From positions 124,001 through 188,000 of the forward strand of contig JAFTNZ010000021.1 of NCBI GenBank assembly GCA_017451645.1: 64,000 bases of DNA, written 5' to 3'. How positions within the stretch are numbered: the stretch's first letter is position 1; each line of letters opens with the position of its first letter. The position numbers and the translations under genes were made by a program. Under the pieces are notes generated by a model. The model made no database searches and was not told the DNA's origin. It saw nothing but the letters and a program-made list of their open reading frames with translations. Below, in pieces: positions 54,644 through 61,969 of the stretch. The stretch is from Bacteroidaceae bacterium (GTDB lineage Bacteria > Bacteroidota > Bacteroidia > Bacteroidales > Bacteroidaceae).

Positions 54644-55977
54644 CTACTCAATATATAGAACTTTTTGCCCAGTGCGAGGCCATGATTAGCAAGCATAGTG
54701 CTGAGGTGTTGAACTCCCTTCGCGCAAAGGCTTTTGAGGATTTTAAGCGTCTGGGATTTTCTACCCGGAAGGACGAGGATTATAAATATACGGATGTCAG
54801 TAAAGCCTTTGAGCCGGATTATGGTCTCAATCTCAACAGGTTGGATATTCCGGTCAATCCCTATGACGTGTTCAAGTGCGACGTGCCCAATATGAGTACG
54901 GCTCTCTACTTTGTGGCGAATGATAGCTTTTATAATAAGGCATTGCCCAAGAGTAATCTGCCGGAAGGTGTATTGCTTGGCAGTCTTAAAGAATTGTCTG
55001 AGTCGTATCCCGAATTGGTGGGCAAATATTATGGGAAATTGGCAGAGACTTCCAAAGATGCAGTGGTGGCACTCAATACCATGTTGGCGCAAGATGGGTT
55101 GCTCCTTTATGTGCCCAAAGGTGTAGTGGTGGAGAAACCTATACAATTGGTGAATATCTTGCGTGCGGATGTAAACTTTATGGTCAATCGTCGGGTGTTG
55201 GTTATCTTGGAAGATGGTGCGCGAGCGCGTTTGTTGATGTGCGACCATGCCATGGACAAGGTCGATTTTCTGGCAACGCAAGTTATAGAGGCCTATGTGG
55301 GAAGCGGTGCTACACTTGATTTCTATGAACTGGAAGAGAATACTACAGCAACTCGTCGTTTCAGCTACCTCAATGTGTACCAAGAGGCTGACAGCAATGT
55401 GCTGGTAGGTGGGATAACCTTGCATAATGGCTTGACACGTAACACTACTCGTGTCACTCTTGCCGGGCAGGGGGCTTACATCAATCTCTCGGGTATGGCT
55501 ATTGCCGACAAAAATCAGCATGTGGACAATCATACTTTCATCGACCATCAGGTTCCTGATTGCACCAGTCGTGAATTGTATAAATATGTCCTTGACGATA
55601 GTGCTACAGGGGCTTTTGCTGGTAAGGTGCTTGTCCGTGAAGGGGCACAACATACTGCTTCTGAACAGACCAACCGTAACTTGTGCGTCACTCGTCAGGC
55701 ACGTATGTACACCCAGCCGCAGTTGGAAATCTATGCTGATGATGTGAAATGCAGCCATGGGGCAACAGTCGGACAACTTGATGAAAATGCCCTCTTCTAC
55801 ATGCGTCAGCGAGGTGTCAGCGAGCAAGAGGCCCGTCTGCTTCTGATGTTTGCTTTTGTTGGTGATGTGGTGGACAATATCCGCCTTGATGCCTTACGGG
55901 ACCGCTTGCACCTACTCGTGGAGAAACGTTTTCGTGGAGAGATGGGCAAGTGCCAAGGGTGTACTATGTGTAAATAG
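54571..55977 (+). CDS. sufD: Fe-S cluster assembly protein SufD
   Basis: Partner of SufB in the SufBCD scaffold. The 468-residue product has the SufD core (KYTDVSKAFEPDYGLNLN, LLYVPKGVVVEKPIQLVNILRA, VILEDGARARLLMCDH, LDFYELEEN), the beta-helix region and the C-terminal RDRLHLLVEKRFRGEMGKCQGCTMCK; a Cys-rich tail like CxxCxxC is common in Bacteroidetes SufD. Residues about 10-25 (LSTPLHYREGQGGGSA) are encoded by the right arm of repeat R4, and the conserved part begins only at TQYIELFAQCEAM; no alternative ATG precedes it, so the repeat probably is translated. Confidence 0.95.
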   Translation: MNSNHNKSGLSTPLHYREGQGGGSATQYIELFAQCEAMISKHSAEVLNSLRAKAFEDFKRLGFSTRKDEDYKYTDVSKAFEPDYGLNLNRLDIPVNPYDVFKCDVPNMSTALYFVANDSFYNKALPKSNLPEGVLLGSLKELSESYPELVGKYYGKLAETSKDAVVALNTMLAQDGLLLYVPKGVVVEKPIQLVNILRADVNFMVNRRVLVILEDGARARLLMCDHAMDKVDFLATQVIEAYVGSGATLDFYELEENTTATRRFSYLNVYQEADSNVLVGGITLHNGLTRNTTRVTLAGQGAYINLSGMAIADKNQHVDNHTFIDHQVPDCTSRELYKYVLDDSATGAFAGKVLVREGAQHTASEQTNRNLCVTRQARMYTQPQLEIYADDVKCSHGATVGQLDENALFYMRQRGVSEQEARLLLMFAFVGDVVDNIRLDALRDRLHLLVEKRFRGEMGKCQGCTMCK

Positions 55978-55999
55978 AAAAGAAGGGTAAAAATAATTT

Positions 56000-56080
56000 G
56001 GGCACGGATTACACAGATTAACGCGGAGCTATATTTCAGTTTTATTTTAATGATCCGTGTAATCCGTGTAATTCGTGCCT
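56000..56080. repeat. Inverted repeat of the CGGATTAC/GTAATCCG family (copy 2)
   Basis: The left arm begins GGCACGGATTACACAGATTA at 56001, and the right arm ends GTAATCCGTGTAATTCGTGCC at 56080. It lies between convergent sufD and the acyl-CoA ligase gene, a 150-base gap, and may act as a terminator; there is no T tract. Confidence 0.78.
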
Positions 56081-56127
56081 AAAAATTTAGTGGTGTCGTT
56101 TTATCCTTTATTTTGGATGACCTACTA

Positions 56128-57780
56128 TCAGATAATCTCTATACCTTGCTGTTTGCAAAGTTCCAATCCGAGGTCTTTCAATTTGAATTTCTGTATTTTC
56201 CCACTTCCTGTCATGGGGAATTCTTTGATGAAAAAGATATATTTGGGTATCTTGTAACGGGCAATCTTGCCTTCGCAGAACTCGCGTACATCAAATTCAT
56301 TCATCTCGACTCCTTCATGCAGAATAATGAATGCACCCACCGCTTCGCCATAACGCTTTGAGGGAATACCGGCTACCTGTACATCCTTGATACCTTCCAT
56401 TTGATAAAGGAACTCTTCTATCTCGCGGGGGTAGATGTTCTCGCCACCGCGGATAATCATATCCTTGATGCGACCGGTAATGCGATAGTTGCCATTCTCA
56501 TCCATTACACCCAAGTCTCCTGAATGCAGGAATCCGTTCTTATCGATAACTTCGGCTGTTGCTTCAGGATTCTTGTAGTAGCCTTTCATGGTATTGTATC
56601 CACGGTTACACATCTCACCTTGTACACCCACGGGGCATTCTTCACCTGTCTCGGGATCAAGCACTTTCACTTCGGTGAACTCGAAATCCCGCCCAACGGT
56701 GGTGCATCGTACCTCAAAGGGGTCATCGATGCGGGTGTGTGTCATGCCGGGCGATGCTTCTGTAAGGCCATATACACTGGTGACCTTCATGAACATCTTC
56801 TCTTCCACCTGGCGCATCAGCTCAATGGGGCAAAGTGAACCGGCCATGATTCCTACACGCAAGCTGGACATGTCGAACATGTCGAACATCGGATGATTCA
56901 GTTCGGCTATAAACATTGTGGGTACACCATATACAGATGTGCATCGTTCCTTATGAATGGAGGCCAATACGACTAATGGGTCAAAACGTTCGACCATCAC
57001 TTGGGTACATCCATGGGTGAGGCAGTTCATGGTAGCTAACACAACACCGAAGCAATGGAACAATGGTACGCATACGCACAACTTGTCATTTTGAGTAAAC
57101 TTCATGTGCTCGCCTGTGAGGAAACCGTTGTTGGCAATGTTGTGATGAGTCAGCATTACACCTTTTGGGAAACCTGTGGTACCAGATGTGTATTGCATAT
57201 TCACCACATCGTGGCAATCCACCTTTTTTTTGGCTTCTACCAAGATGTCGTCTTCTATATTGTTACCCAAAAGAAGAATTTCTGCAGTGTTATACATTCC
57301 TCGGTACTTTTCTTGCCCAATGTAAATGACATTCTTCATGCAAGGGAAACGCTTGCTTTTCAAATAACCGCGTTGGCAAGTCTTCAATTCCGGTAACATC
57401 GTATATACCATGTTCACATAGTCGTCGCTTCCACGATCACCGTTTACAATACACAACGTATGCATATCCGAATTTTGGCAAAGATATTCCAATTCGGCTT
57501 GCTTGTAGTTGGTATTCACCGTCACGGCTACAGCGCCGATTTTTGCACAGGCATAGAGGAATGTGAGCCAATCGGGGACATTACCAGCCCAGATGCCCAC
57601 ATGGGTACCACGCTCTACACCGATGGAGAGCAGGCCTTTGGCCATATTGTCCACCCGCTCGTTGAATTTGCTCCATGTAAAGCGCAGGTTACGGTCGCTA
57701 TATACAATATATTCTTTATCAGGTGTTGTCTCGGCCCAATGTTCCAACCAATCGCCGAGAGTTCTGTTTGATAATTCCAT
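56128..57780 (-). CDS. AMP-forming acyl-CoA ligase
   Basis: Activates a carboxylic acid as acyl-AMP and transfers it to CoA. The 550-residue product has the ANL-superfamily motifs: P-loop [18 protein letters not shown] (about residues 190-207), [23 protein letters not shown], the hinge region [37 protein letters not shown] and the C-terminal catalytic Lys in [10 protein letters not shown]. Overall it resembles medium/long-chain fatty acyl-CoA synthetases of the FadD/YngI type. An XRE-cupin regulator gene precedes it by 70 bases on the same strand, a pairing often seen in Bacteroides, so that protein may regulate it. Confidence 0.9.
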   Translation of the reverse strand: MELSNRTLGDWLEHWAETTPDKEYIVYSDRNLRFTWSKFNERVDNMAKGLLSIGVERGTHVGIWAGNVPDWLTFLYACAKIGAVAVTVNTNYKQAELEYLCQNSDMHTLCIVNGDRGSDDYVNMVYTMLPELKTCQRGYLKSKRFPCMKNVIYIGQEKYRGMYNTAEILLLGNNIEDDILVEAKKKVDCHDVVNMQYTSGTTGFPKGVMLTHHNIANNGFLTGEHMKFTQNDKLCVCVPLFHCFGVVLATMNCLTHGCTQVMVERFDPLVVLASIHKERCTSVYGVPTMFIAELNHPMFDMFDMSSLRVGIMAGSLCPIELMRQVEEKMFMKVTSVYGLTEASPGMTHTRIDDPFEVRCTTVGRDFEFTEVKVLDPETGEECPVGVQGEMCNRGYNTMKGYYKNPEATAEVIDKNGFLHSGDLGVMDENGNYRITGRIKDMIIRGGENIYPREIEEFLYQMEGIKDVQVAGIPSKRYGEAVGAFIILHEGVEMNEFDVREFCEGKIARYKIPKYIFFIKEFPMTGSGKIQKFKLKDLGLELCKQQGIEII

Positions 57781-57850
57781 GTTGTCCTTTATCTTGTCTT
57801 GTTTTAGGGAAATAGGAGGAGTAGAGCTTGTAGCTCATCACTCGTAACTA

Positions 57851-58429
57851 TTAAATTGGAGTATATACTACGGCCAAAATCTTGGCGGCTTCTCCTTGAT
57901 AACCATGCAAGTGGTGGGGTACGATAGAGTCATAGTAAATGGTGTCGCCAGTCTTGATTACATACTTGTTTTTACCGTGGCATACTTCGATGGCACCCTC
58001 CATAACATAGACAAACTCTTCCCCTTCGTGAGAAGAGAGTTCATACTTATTCTCATCTGTAGCTTCAATGTCTATGATGAACGGTTCCATATGTCGGTCT
58101 GCTTTTGACTTCGACAAAGAATGGTAACGCATATGGGTACGGGCGTCTAAAGCGTTGTTAGAGAAACTGATGGTTGTGTCTGTCTCTTCTTGTTTGCGGC
58201 ATACTACAGCACCGGTCTCGTCCTGATCGTCTAAGAATGTACCCAAACGTACACCCAAAGCACGGGCTATCTTGATAAGTGGAGCCAATGAAGGTATGTC
58301 TATGTTATTTTCGATACGTGTAATTTGTTCTTCGGCAAGACCCGACCGTTCGGCTAATTCGGAGATGCTGATTTCACGGGTTTCTCGAAGTGATTTAATC
58401 TTTTCACCTACAATCTTTGTACTGTCCAT
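57851..58429 (-). CDS. XRE-family transcriptional regulator with cupin sensor domain
   Basis: A 192-residue cytosolic regulator. The N-terminal helix-turn-helix (residues about 8-65: IKSLRETREISISELAERSGLAEEQITRIENNIDIPSLAPLIKIARAL) is followed by a cupin barrel (about 105-190) with H-E metal-type residues in SSHEGEEFVYVMEGAIEV and SIVPHHLHGY. Proteins of this architecture (PuuR-like) sense small ligands; the ligand is not inferable. The adjacent acyl-CoA ligase, 70 bases downstream on the same strand, is the obvious candidate target or partner. Confidence 0.9.
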   Translation of the reverse strand: MDSTKIVGEKIKSLRETREISISELAERSGLAEEQITRIENNIDIPSLAPLIKIARALGVRLGTFLDDQDETGAVVCRKQEETDTTISFSNNALDARTHMRYHSLSKSKADRHMEPFIIDIEATDENKYELSSHEGEEFVYVMEGAIEVCHGKNKYVIKTGDTIYYDSIVPHHLHGYQGEAAKILAVVYTPI

Positions 58430-58498
58430 CTTTTCTTATATTCTTATGTGTGATTATTGTTTTTGTTATTTCCTGAACCTTTTTTGTGTATAGGGGGT

Positions 58499-58506
58499 CA
58501 AAGGTA
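58499..58506 (-). promoter_or_regulatory. -7 box (TACCTTTG) for the XRE-cupin / ligase pair
   Basis: Minus-strand TACCTTTG about 70 bases upstream of ATG 58429, with TTCG (near TTTG) at a 20-base spacing. It shares the divergent spacer with sufS. Confidence 0.55.
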
Positions 58507-58589
58507 AGTAAAAGTATCCAATTGGGCGAATATTTTAGTGGAAAAGTAAAAAGAACAGGTCAGAATGACGGGCATTTCGGTAAAAATTG

Positions 58590-58597
58590 TATCTTTG
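58590..58597 (+). promoter_or_regulatory. -7 box (TATCTTTG) for sufS
   Basis: TATCTTTG 20 bases before ATG 58618. sufS thus seems to have its own promoter, separate from sufBCD. Confidence 0.6.
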
Positions 58598-58617
58598 TGC
58601 CATCTAAATCGACAAAT

Positions 58618-59832
58618 ATGTACGATATATATAAGATTCGCGAAGATTTTCCCATCTTGGGGCGTGAGGTGTATGGTAAACCGTTAGTCTATTTGGACAA
58701 TGGAGCTACTACACAGAAACCACGTGTGGTAGTGGATGCGATGGTGGATGAATATTATAGTGTGAATGCCAATGTGCATCGGGGGGTACACTTTCTTTCC
58801 CAACAGGCCACAGAATTGCATGAGTCGAGTCGCGAGACGGTGCGCCGGTTCATCAATGCCCGTTCGGCCAACGAGGTGATTTTTACCCGAGGTACAACGG
58901 AGAGTATCAATTTGTTGGCTTCTTCGTTTGGTGAAGAGTTTATGTGCGAGGGTGATGAGGTGATAATCTCCACGATGGAGCATCATAGCAATATTGTGCC
59001 TTGGCAGTTGCTGGCAGCCCGAAAAGGAATTGCTATCAAGATTATCCCCATGAATGACAAAGGGGAATTACTGTTGGATGAGTATGAAGAACTTTTCAGC
59101 GAACGGACAAAGTTAGTCAGCGTGACCCATGTGAGCAATGTTTTGGGGACGGTGAATCCGGTGAAACAGATAATCTCTGTGGCTCACGCTCATGGGGTAC
59201 CTGTTCTTGTGGACGGGGCTCAGGGAGTTCCTCATGTGGCAGTGGATGTGCAGGATTTGGGCGCAGATTTCTATGCCTTTAGTGGACACAAAGTCTATGG
59301 GCCTACGGGTGTGGGAGTCTTGTATGGCAAAGAAGAGTGGCTCGACCGTCTGCCGCCTTATCAGGGGGGAGGAGAGATGATTCAGACCGTCACTTTCGAG
59401 AAAACGACCTTCAACGAACTGCCTTTCAAATTCGAAGCCGGTACCCCCGATTATATTGCTACCACCGCTTTGGCGCGGGCATTGGATTATGTGACTGCTC
59501 TTGGTATGGACAATATTGCCGTTCATGAACACGACCTTACACAATATGCCATGAATCGCTTGCGTGAGATTCCAGGTATGCGTCTGATTGGTGAAGCTGC
59601 CGAAAAGAGCGGTGTCGTCTCTTTCCTTGTGGGCGACATCCATCATTTTGATATGGGCACTTTGCTCGACCGTCTTGGTATTGCTGTGCGCACCGGACAT
59701 CATTGTGCACAGCCCCTGATGCAACGTCTTGGCATTGAAGGCACAGTCCGTGCCTCCTTCTGTCTTTACAATACCCGGGAGGAAGTGGATGCTTTAGTTG
59801 CTGGAGTGGAAAGGGTAAGCCGGATGTTTTGA
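58618..59832 (+). CDS. sufS: Cysteine desulfurase SufS
   Basis: PLP enzyme that supplies persulfide sulfur for Fe-S cluster assembly. The 404-residue product (E. coli SufS is 406) has the PLP lysine K225 in FYAFSGHKVYGP and the catalytic C363 in RTGHHCAQP, plus the group II features EVIFTRGTTESINL and STMEHHSNIVPW. ATG 58618 is chosen, since the ORF upstream runs through the promoter. It is separated from sufBCD by two oppositely oriented genes; no SufE or SufU gene lies in the window. Confidence 0.96.
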   Translation: MYDIYKIREDFPILGREVYGKPLVYLDNGATTQKPRVVVDAMVDEYYSVNANVHRGVHFLSQQATELHESSRETVRRFINARSANEVIFTRGTTESINLLASSFGEEFMCEGDEVIISTMEHHSNIVPWQLLAARKGIAIKIIPMNDKGELLLDEYEELFSERTKLVSVTHVSNVLGTVNPVKQIISVAHAHGVPVLVDGAQGVPHVAVDVQDLGADFYAFSGHKVYGPTGVGVLYGKEEWLDRLPPYQGGGEMIQTVTFEKTTFNELPFKFEAGTPDYIATTALARALDYVTALGMDNIAVHEHDLTQYAMNRLREIPGMRLIGEAAEKSGVVSFLVGDIHHFDMGTLLDRLGIAVRTGHHCAQPLMQRLGIEGTVRASFCLYNTREEVDALVAGVERVSRMF

Positions 59833-59918
59833 TTTGAAATGATATACTCTGCCATATAGATGTTAAGATTAAGATTAAAAGTTGATTTGCTTGTATGCAA
59901 AGTTAATAAGACTTGCTG

Positions 59919-60030
59919 AAAAATCAAAATTGCTTTGCATGAAACTTTAATCATCGTCGATGTTTATATAATCATCGACGATGACTATGTGATTATCGAC
60001 GATGTTTATATAGTTATCGTCGATGATTAA
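59919..60030. repeat. Four-unit 21-bp-period palindromic array (copy B)
   Basis: In the 301-base gap between convergent sufS and the TlpA-like gene. Units start at 59950, 59971, 59992 and 60013, each 13 bases of the form (A/G)TYATCG(A/T)CGATG, separated by 8-base spacers TTTATATA, ACTATGTG and TTTATATA. The core CATCGWCGATG is palindromic. An AAAAATCAAA word lies 21 bases before the first unit, as in copy A (24085-24226). Confidence 0.9.
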
Positions 60031-60050
60031 ACTTTTCTCTTTAGTCATAT

Positions 60051-60107
60051 AAAAAAAAGCAAGAGACAAACCGATTTTAGAGTGCGGCAAATCGGATTTA
60101 TCTCTTG
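60051..60107 (-). terminator. Terminator of the TlpA-like gene
   Basis: Stems CAAGAGA/TCTCTTG (60060-60066 with 60101-60107) and CCGATTT/AAATCGG (60071-60077 with 60089-60095); on the minus strand they are followed by eight T residues (60058-60051). Confidence 0.8.
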
Positions 60108-60133
60108 GCTGTTATGGGAAACGGTTCACCTGA

Positions 60134-61654
60134 TTACTCAGCAGACTTTACCTTCACCCCAATCATGCGCCAGCAATCGTTCGGTTTGTTCTCCTCTTCG
60201 TAGTAGCTGAACGAGGCTGCATTGGCCGGTAGGGCAGGGAAGTGAAGGGTAAATTCCATGACATTGCTTTCGGGTGTGTAGCATCTTTTGTTGAGTGTGA
60301 TGTTGGATGCCGAGCGGATGGGCAGTTTCTCATTGCCGTCGGTGATGAGGTGCGACTCGTCACTGATGCGGAACCATTGGCTGGAGGGATAGAACACACG
60401 GAAGGTGACGGCCGTCTCCTTGTCTGTCAGTTCCACACGGCGGATGTACATCGTGCTGATATGCTCTTCGGCCACCGTGGGATAGTCGATGATGCGCTTG
60501 TCTCCTTCGGTGCGGTAAGTGGGTTGCTTGCCGGCCTTTTCCATATTCAGCAGAACGAACGGTTTTAAGACACCCTTTCCGTAGCCACCTTTGTTTGCTA
60601 TCACCTTTCCTTCGGGTGAAACAAGGAAGTAATCGGGAATGCCCTGCACACCGAAGCGGGCAAAGATGCCGTTGTCCTTCTGTAGGTCGTTCCAGTTGTG
60701 CCACGTGATGTTGTGCTTGGCCGACGCTTTCTTCCAATGCTTTTCGCCATCCTGACTGATGCTGACCACCTCCAATGAGTCTGCCATCTGTTCGGAGAGT
60801 TCCTTCAGTTCTGGAAAGCTCATGATGCAAGGGCCACATCCGCTGCTCCAGAAGTCGAGCAAGAGATATTTCCCCCTTAACTCCTGCAGGTGGTGACTGT
60901 TACCCAACGTGTCCTTCAGTTCGAGGTTAGGGACCATGTCGCCCACCCTCATCATTTGGGGATACAGTTTGTTCATGATGCGTCTTCCCCGATACGATGT
61001 TCTTTGCTCCTCGCTCATGCGTTGGGCCAGTTCCTTTCCTTTGGCCAACAGTGTGGTGTCTTTCGATACCGCCAGATAATAGAGATGGTTCATCCAAGCC
61101 TCGTCCACAGGCAATGTCTCCAGCAGGGCGATGTCTTTCCGTGGAATGGCCATACACAACAGTGAGTCCGCTTGCCGATAATACTTCCCGTCGCCTGTCC
61201 GATAATATTCCGTGTAGGCGTGTGTAAATTCGCTCAGCTCCTTGTGGGCATTGTCCCGAAATTTGTTTTCCGTCTTTTGGGCAGGCACATTGCTCTCGAT
61301 TTTCCATGCCGAATAGTCCATCCCGTCGCCTGTAATCTTGATACGTGCCCCGGGCATTACCCACAAGGTGTGTTGGGTAAAGAATCCCGTTCCGGCATCC
61401 ATGAGGTGCCCCGGGTTCACTCCACCATCCTCCGAAACATCCTCAATACGGAACTTTCCGCCTAACACCGTATCTCCATTCAGCGTGGAGAGTTGTGCCC
61501 CCACATCCTCCAACAGGTTCAGGTACATGCTGTCCGGCACATTGGCCAGTTCGCCTTCAATCACGATTGTCTCTCTCTGTGGTGCATTAGTGCACGCCAT
61601 CAGGCTCACGGCGGCCATCATCAGTGCTGCCATCAGGAAACCTTTCTTTCTCAT
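60134..61654 (-). CDS. TlpA-like thiol-disulfide oxidoreductase lipoprotein
   Basis: A 506-residue periplasmic lipoprotein. The lipobox SLMAC places the lipidated Cys at residue 21. Residues about 30-130 resemble the DUF4369-type N-terminal beta domain (IVIEGELANVPDSMYLNLLEDVG), a helical linker follows, and about 240-370 is an AhpC/TSA-thioredoxin domain with the redox motif FWSSGCGPCIMSF, a cis-Pro loop (FGVQGIPDYFLVSPEGKVI) and a Trp before the motif. About 120 further C-terminal residues form a beta domain. The family is widespread and multicopy in Bacteroides; a role in periplasmic thiol reduction is inferred from the CGPC motif. Confidence 0.88.
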   Translation of the reverse strand: MRKKGFLMAALMMAAVSLMACTNAPQRETIVIEGELANVPDSMYLNLLEDVGAQLSTLNGDTVLGGKFRIEDVSEDGGVNPGHLMDAGTGFFTQHTLWVMPGARIKITGDGMDYSAWKIESNVPAQKTENKFRDNAHKELSEFTHAYTEYYRTGDGKYYRQADSLLCMAIPRKDIALLETLPVDEAWMNHLYYLAVSKDTTLLAKGKELAQRMSEEQRTSYRGRRIMNKLYPQMMRVGDMVPNLELKDTLGNSHHLQELRGKYLLLDFWSSGCGPCIMSFPELKELSEQMADSLEVVSISQDGEKHWKKASAKHNITWHNWNDLQKDNGIFARFGVQGIPDYFLVSPEGKVIANKGGYGKGVLKPFVLLNMEKAGKQPTYRTEGDKRIIDYPTVAEEHISTMYIRRVELTDKETAVTFRVFYPSSQWFRISDESHLITDGNEKLPIRSASNITLNKRCYTPESNVMEFTLHFPALPANAASFSYYEEENKPNDCWRMIGVKVKSAE

Positions 61655-61704
61655 AATTTCTATATCTTTGTTTGTCTTACTTTTCCTGGTACTCTTCTTT
61701 GTGG

Positions 61705-61736
61705 CAAAAATAGCTTTATTCTTCTTTTATTCCAAA
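61705..61736 (-). promoter_or_regulatory. Promoter of the TlpA-like gene
   Basis: Minus-strand TTTG at 61736-61733, a 20-base spacer and TATTTTTG at 61712-61705, about 50 bases upstream of ATG 61654. Full consensus match. Confidence 0.7.
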
Positions 61737-61969
61737 TTTATTGCCATATTTTTGGATTATACCATCTGTTTGCCTCCTTTCTTCTCATAGTTTTTCTTTG
61801 TGTCTAATTTATCTCACATTTCTTTCCTTCCTCATGATATGCAGGAACAGTATCGGGCAATTATCGCAGATAAACTTGCTGTGCTACGATGATGATTCTG
61901 ATTAAGTTGATAAGGATTCAGTTGACGGGGAATAGTCCGCATGATTCCGTCAACTCGTTGACTGAAGAC

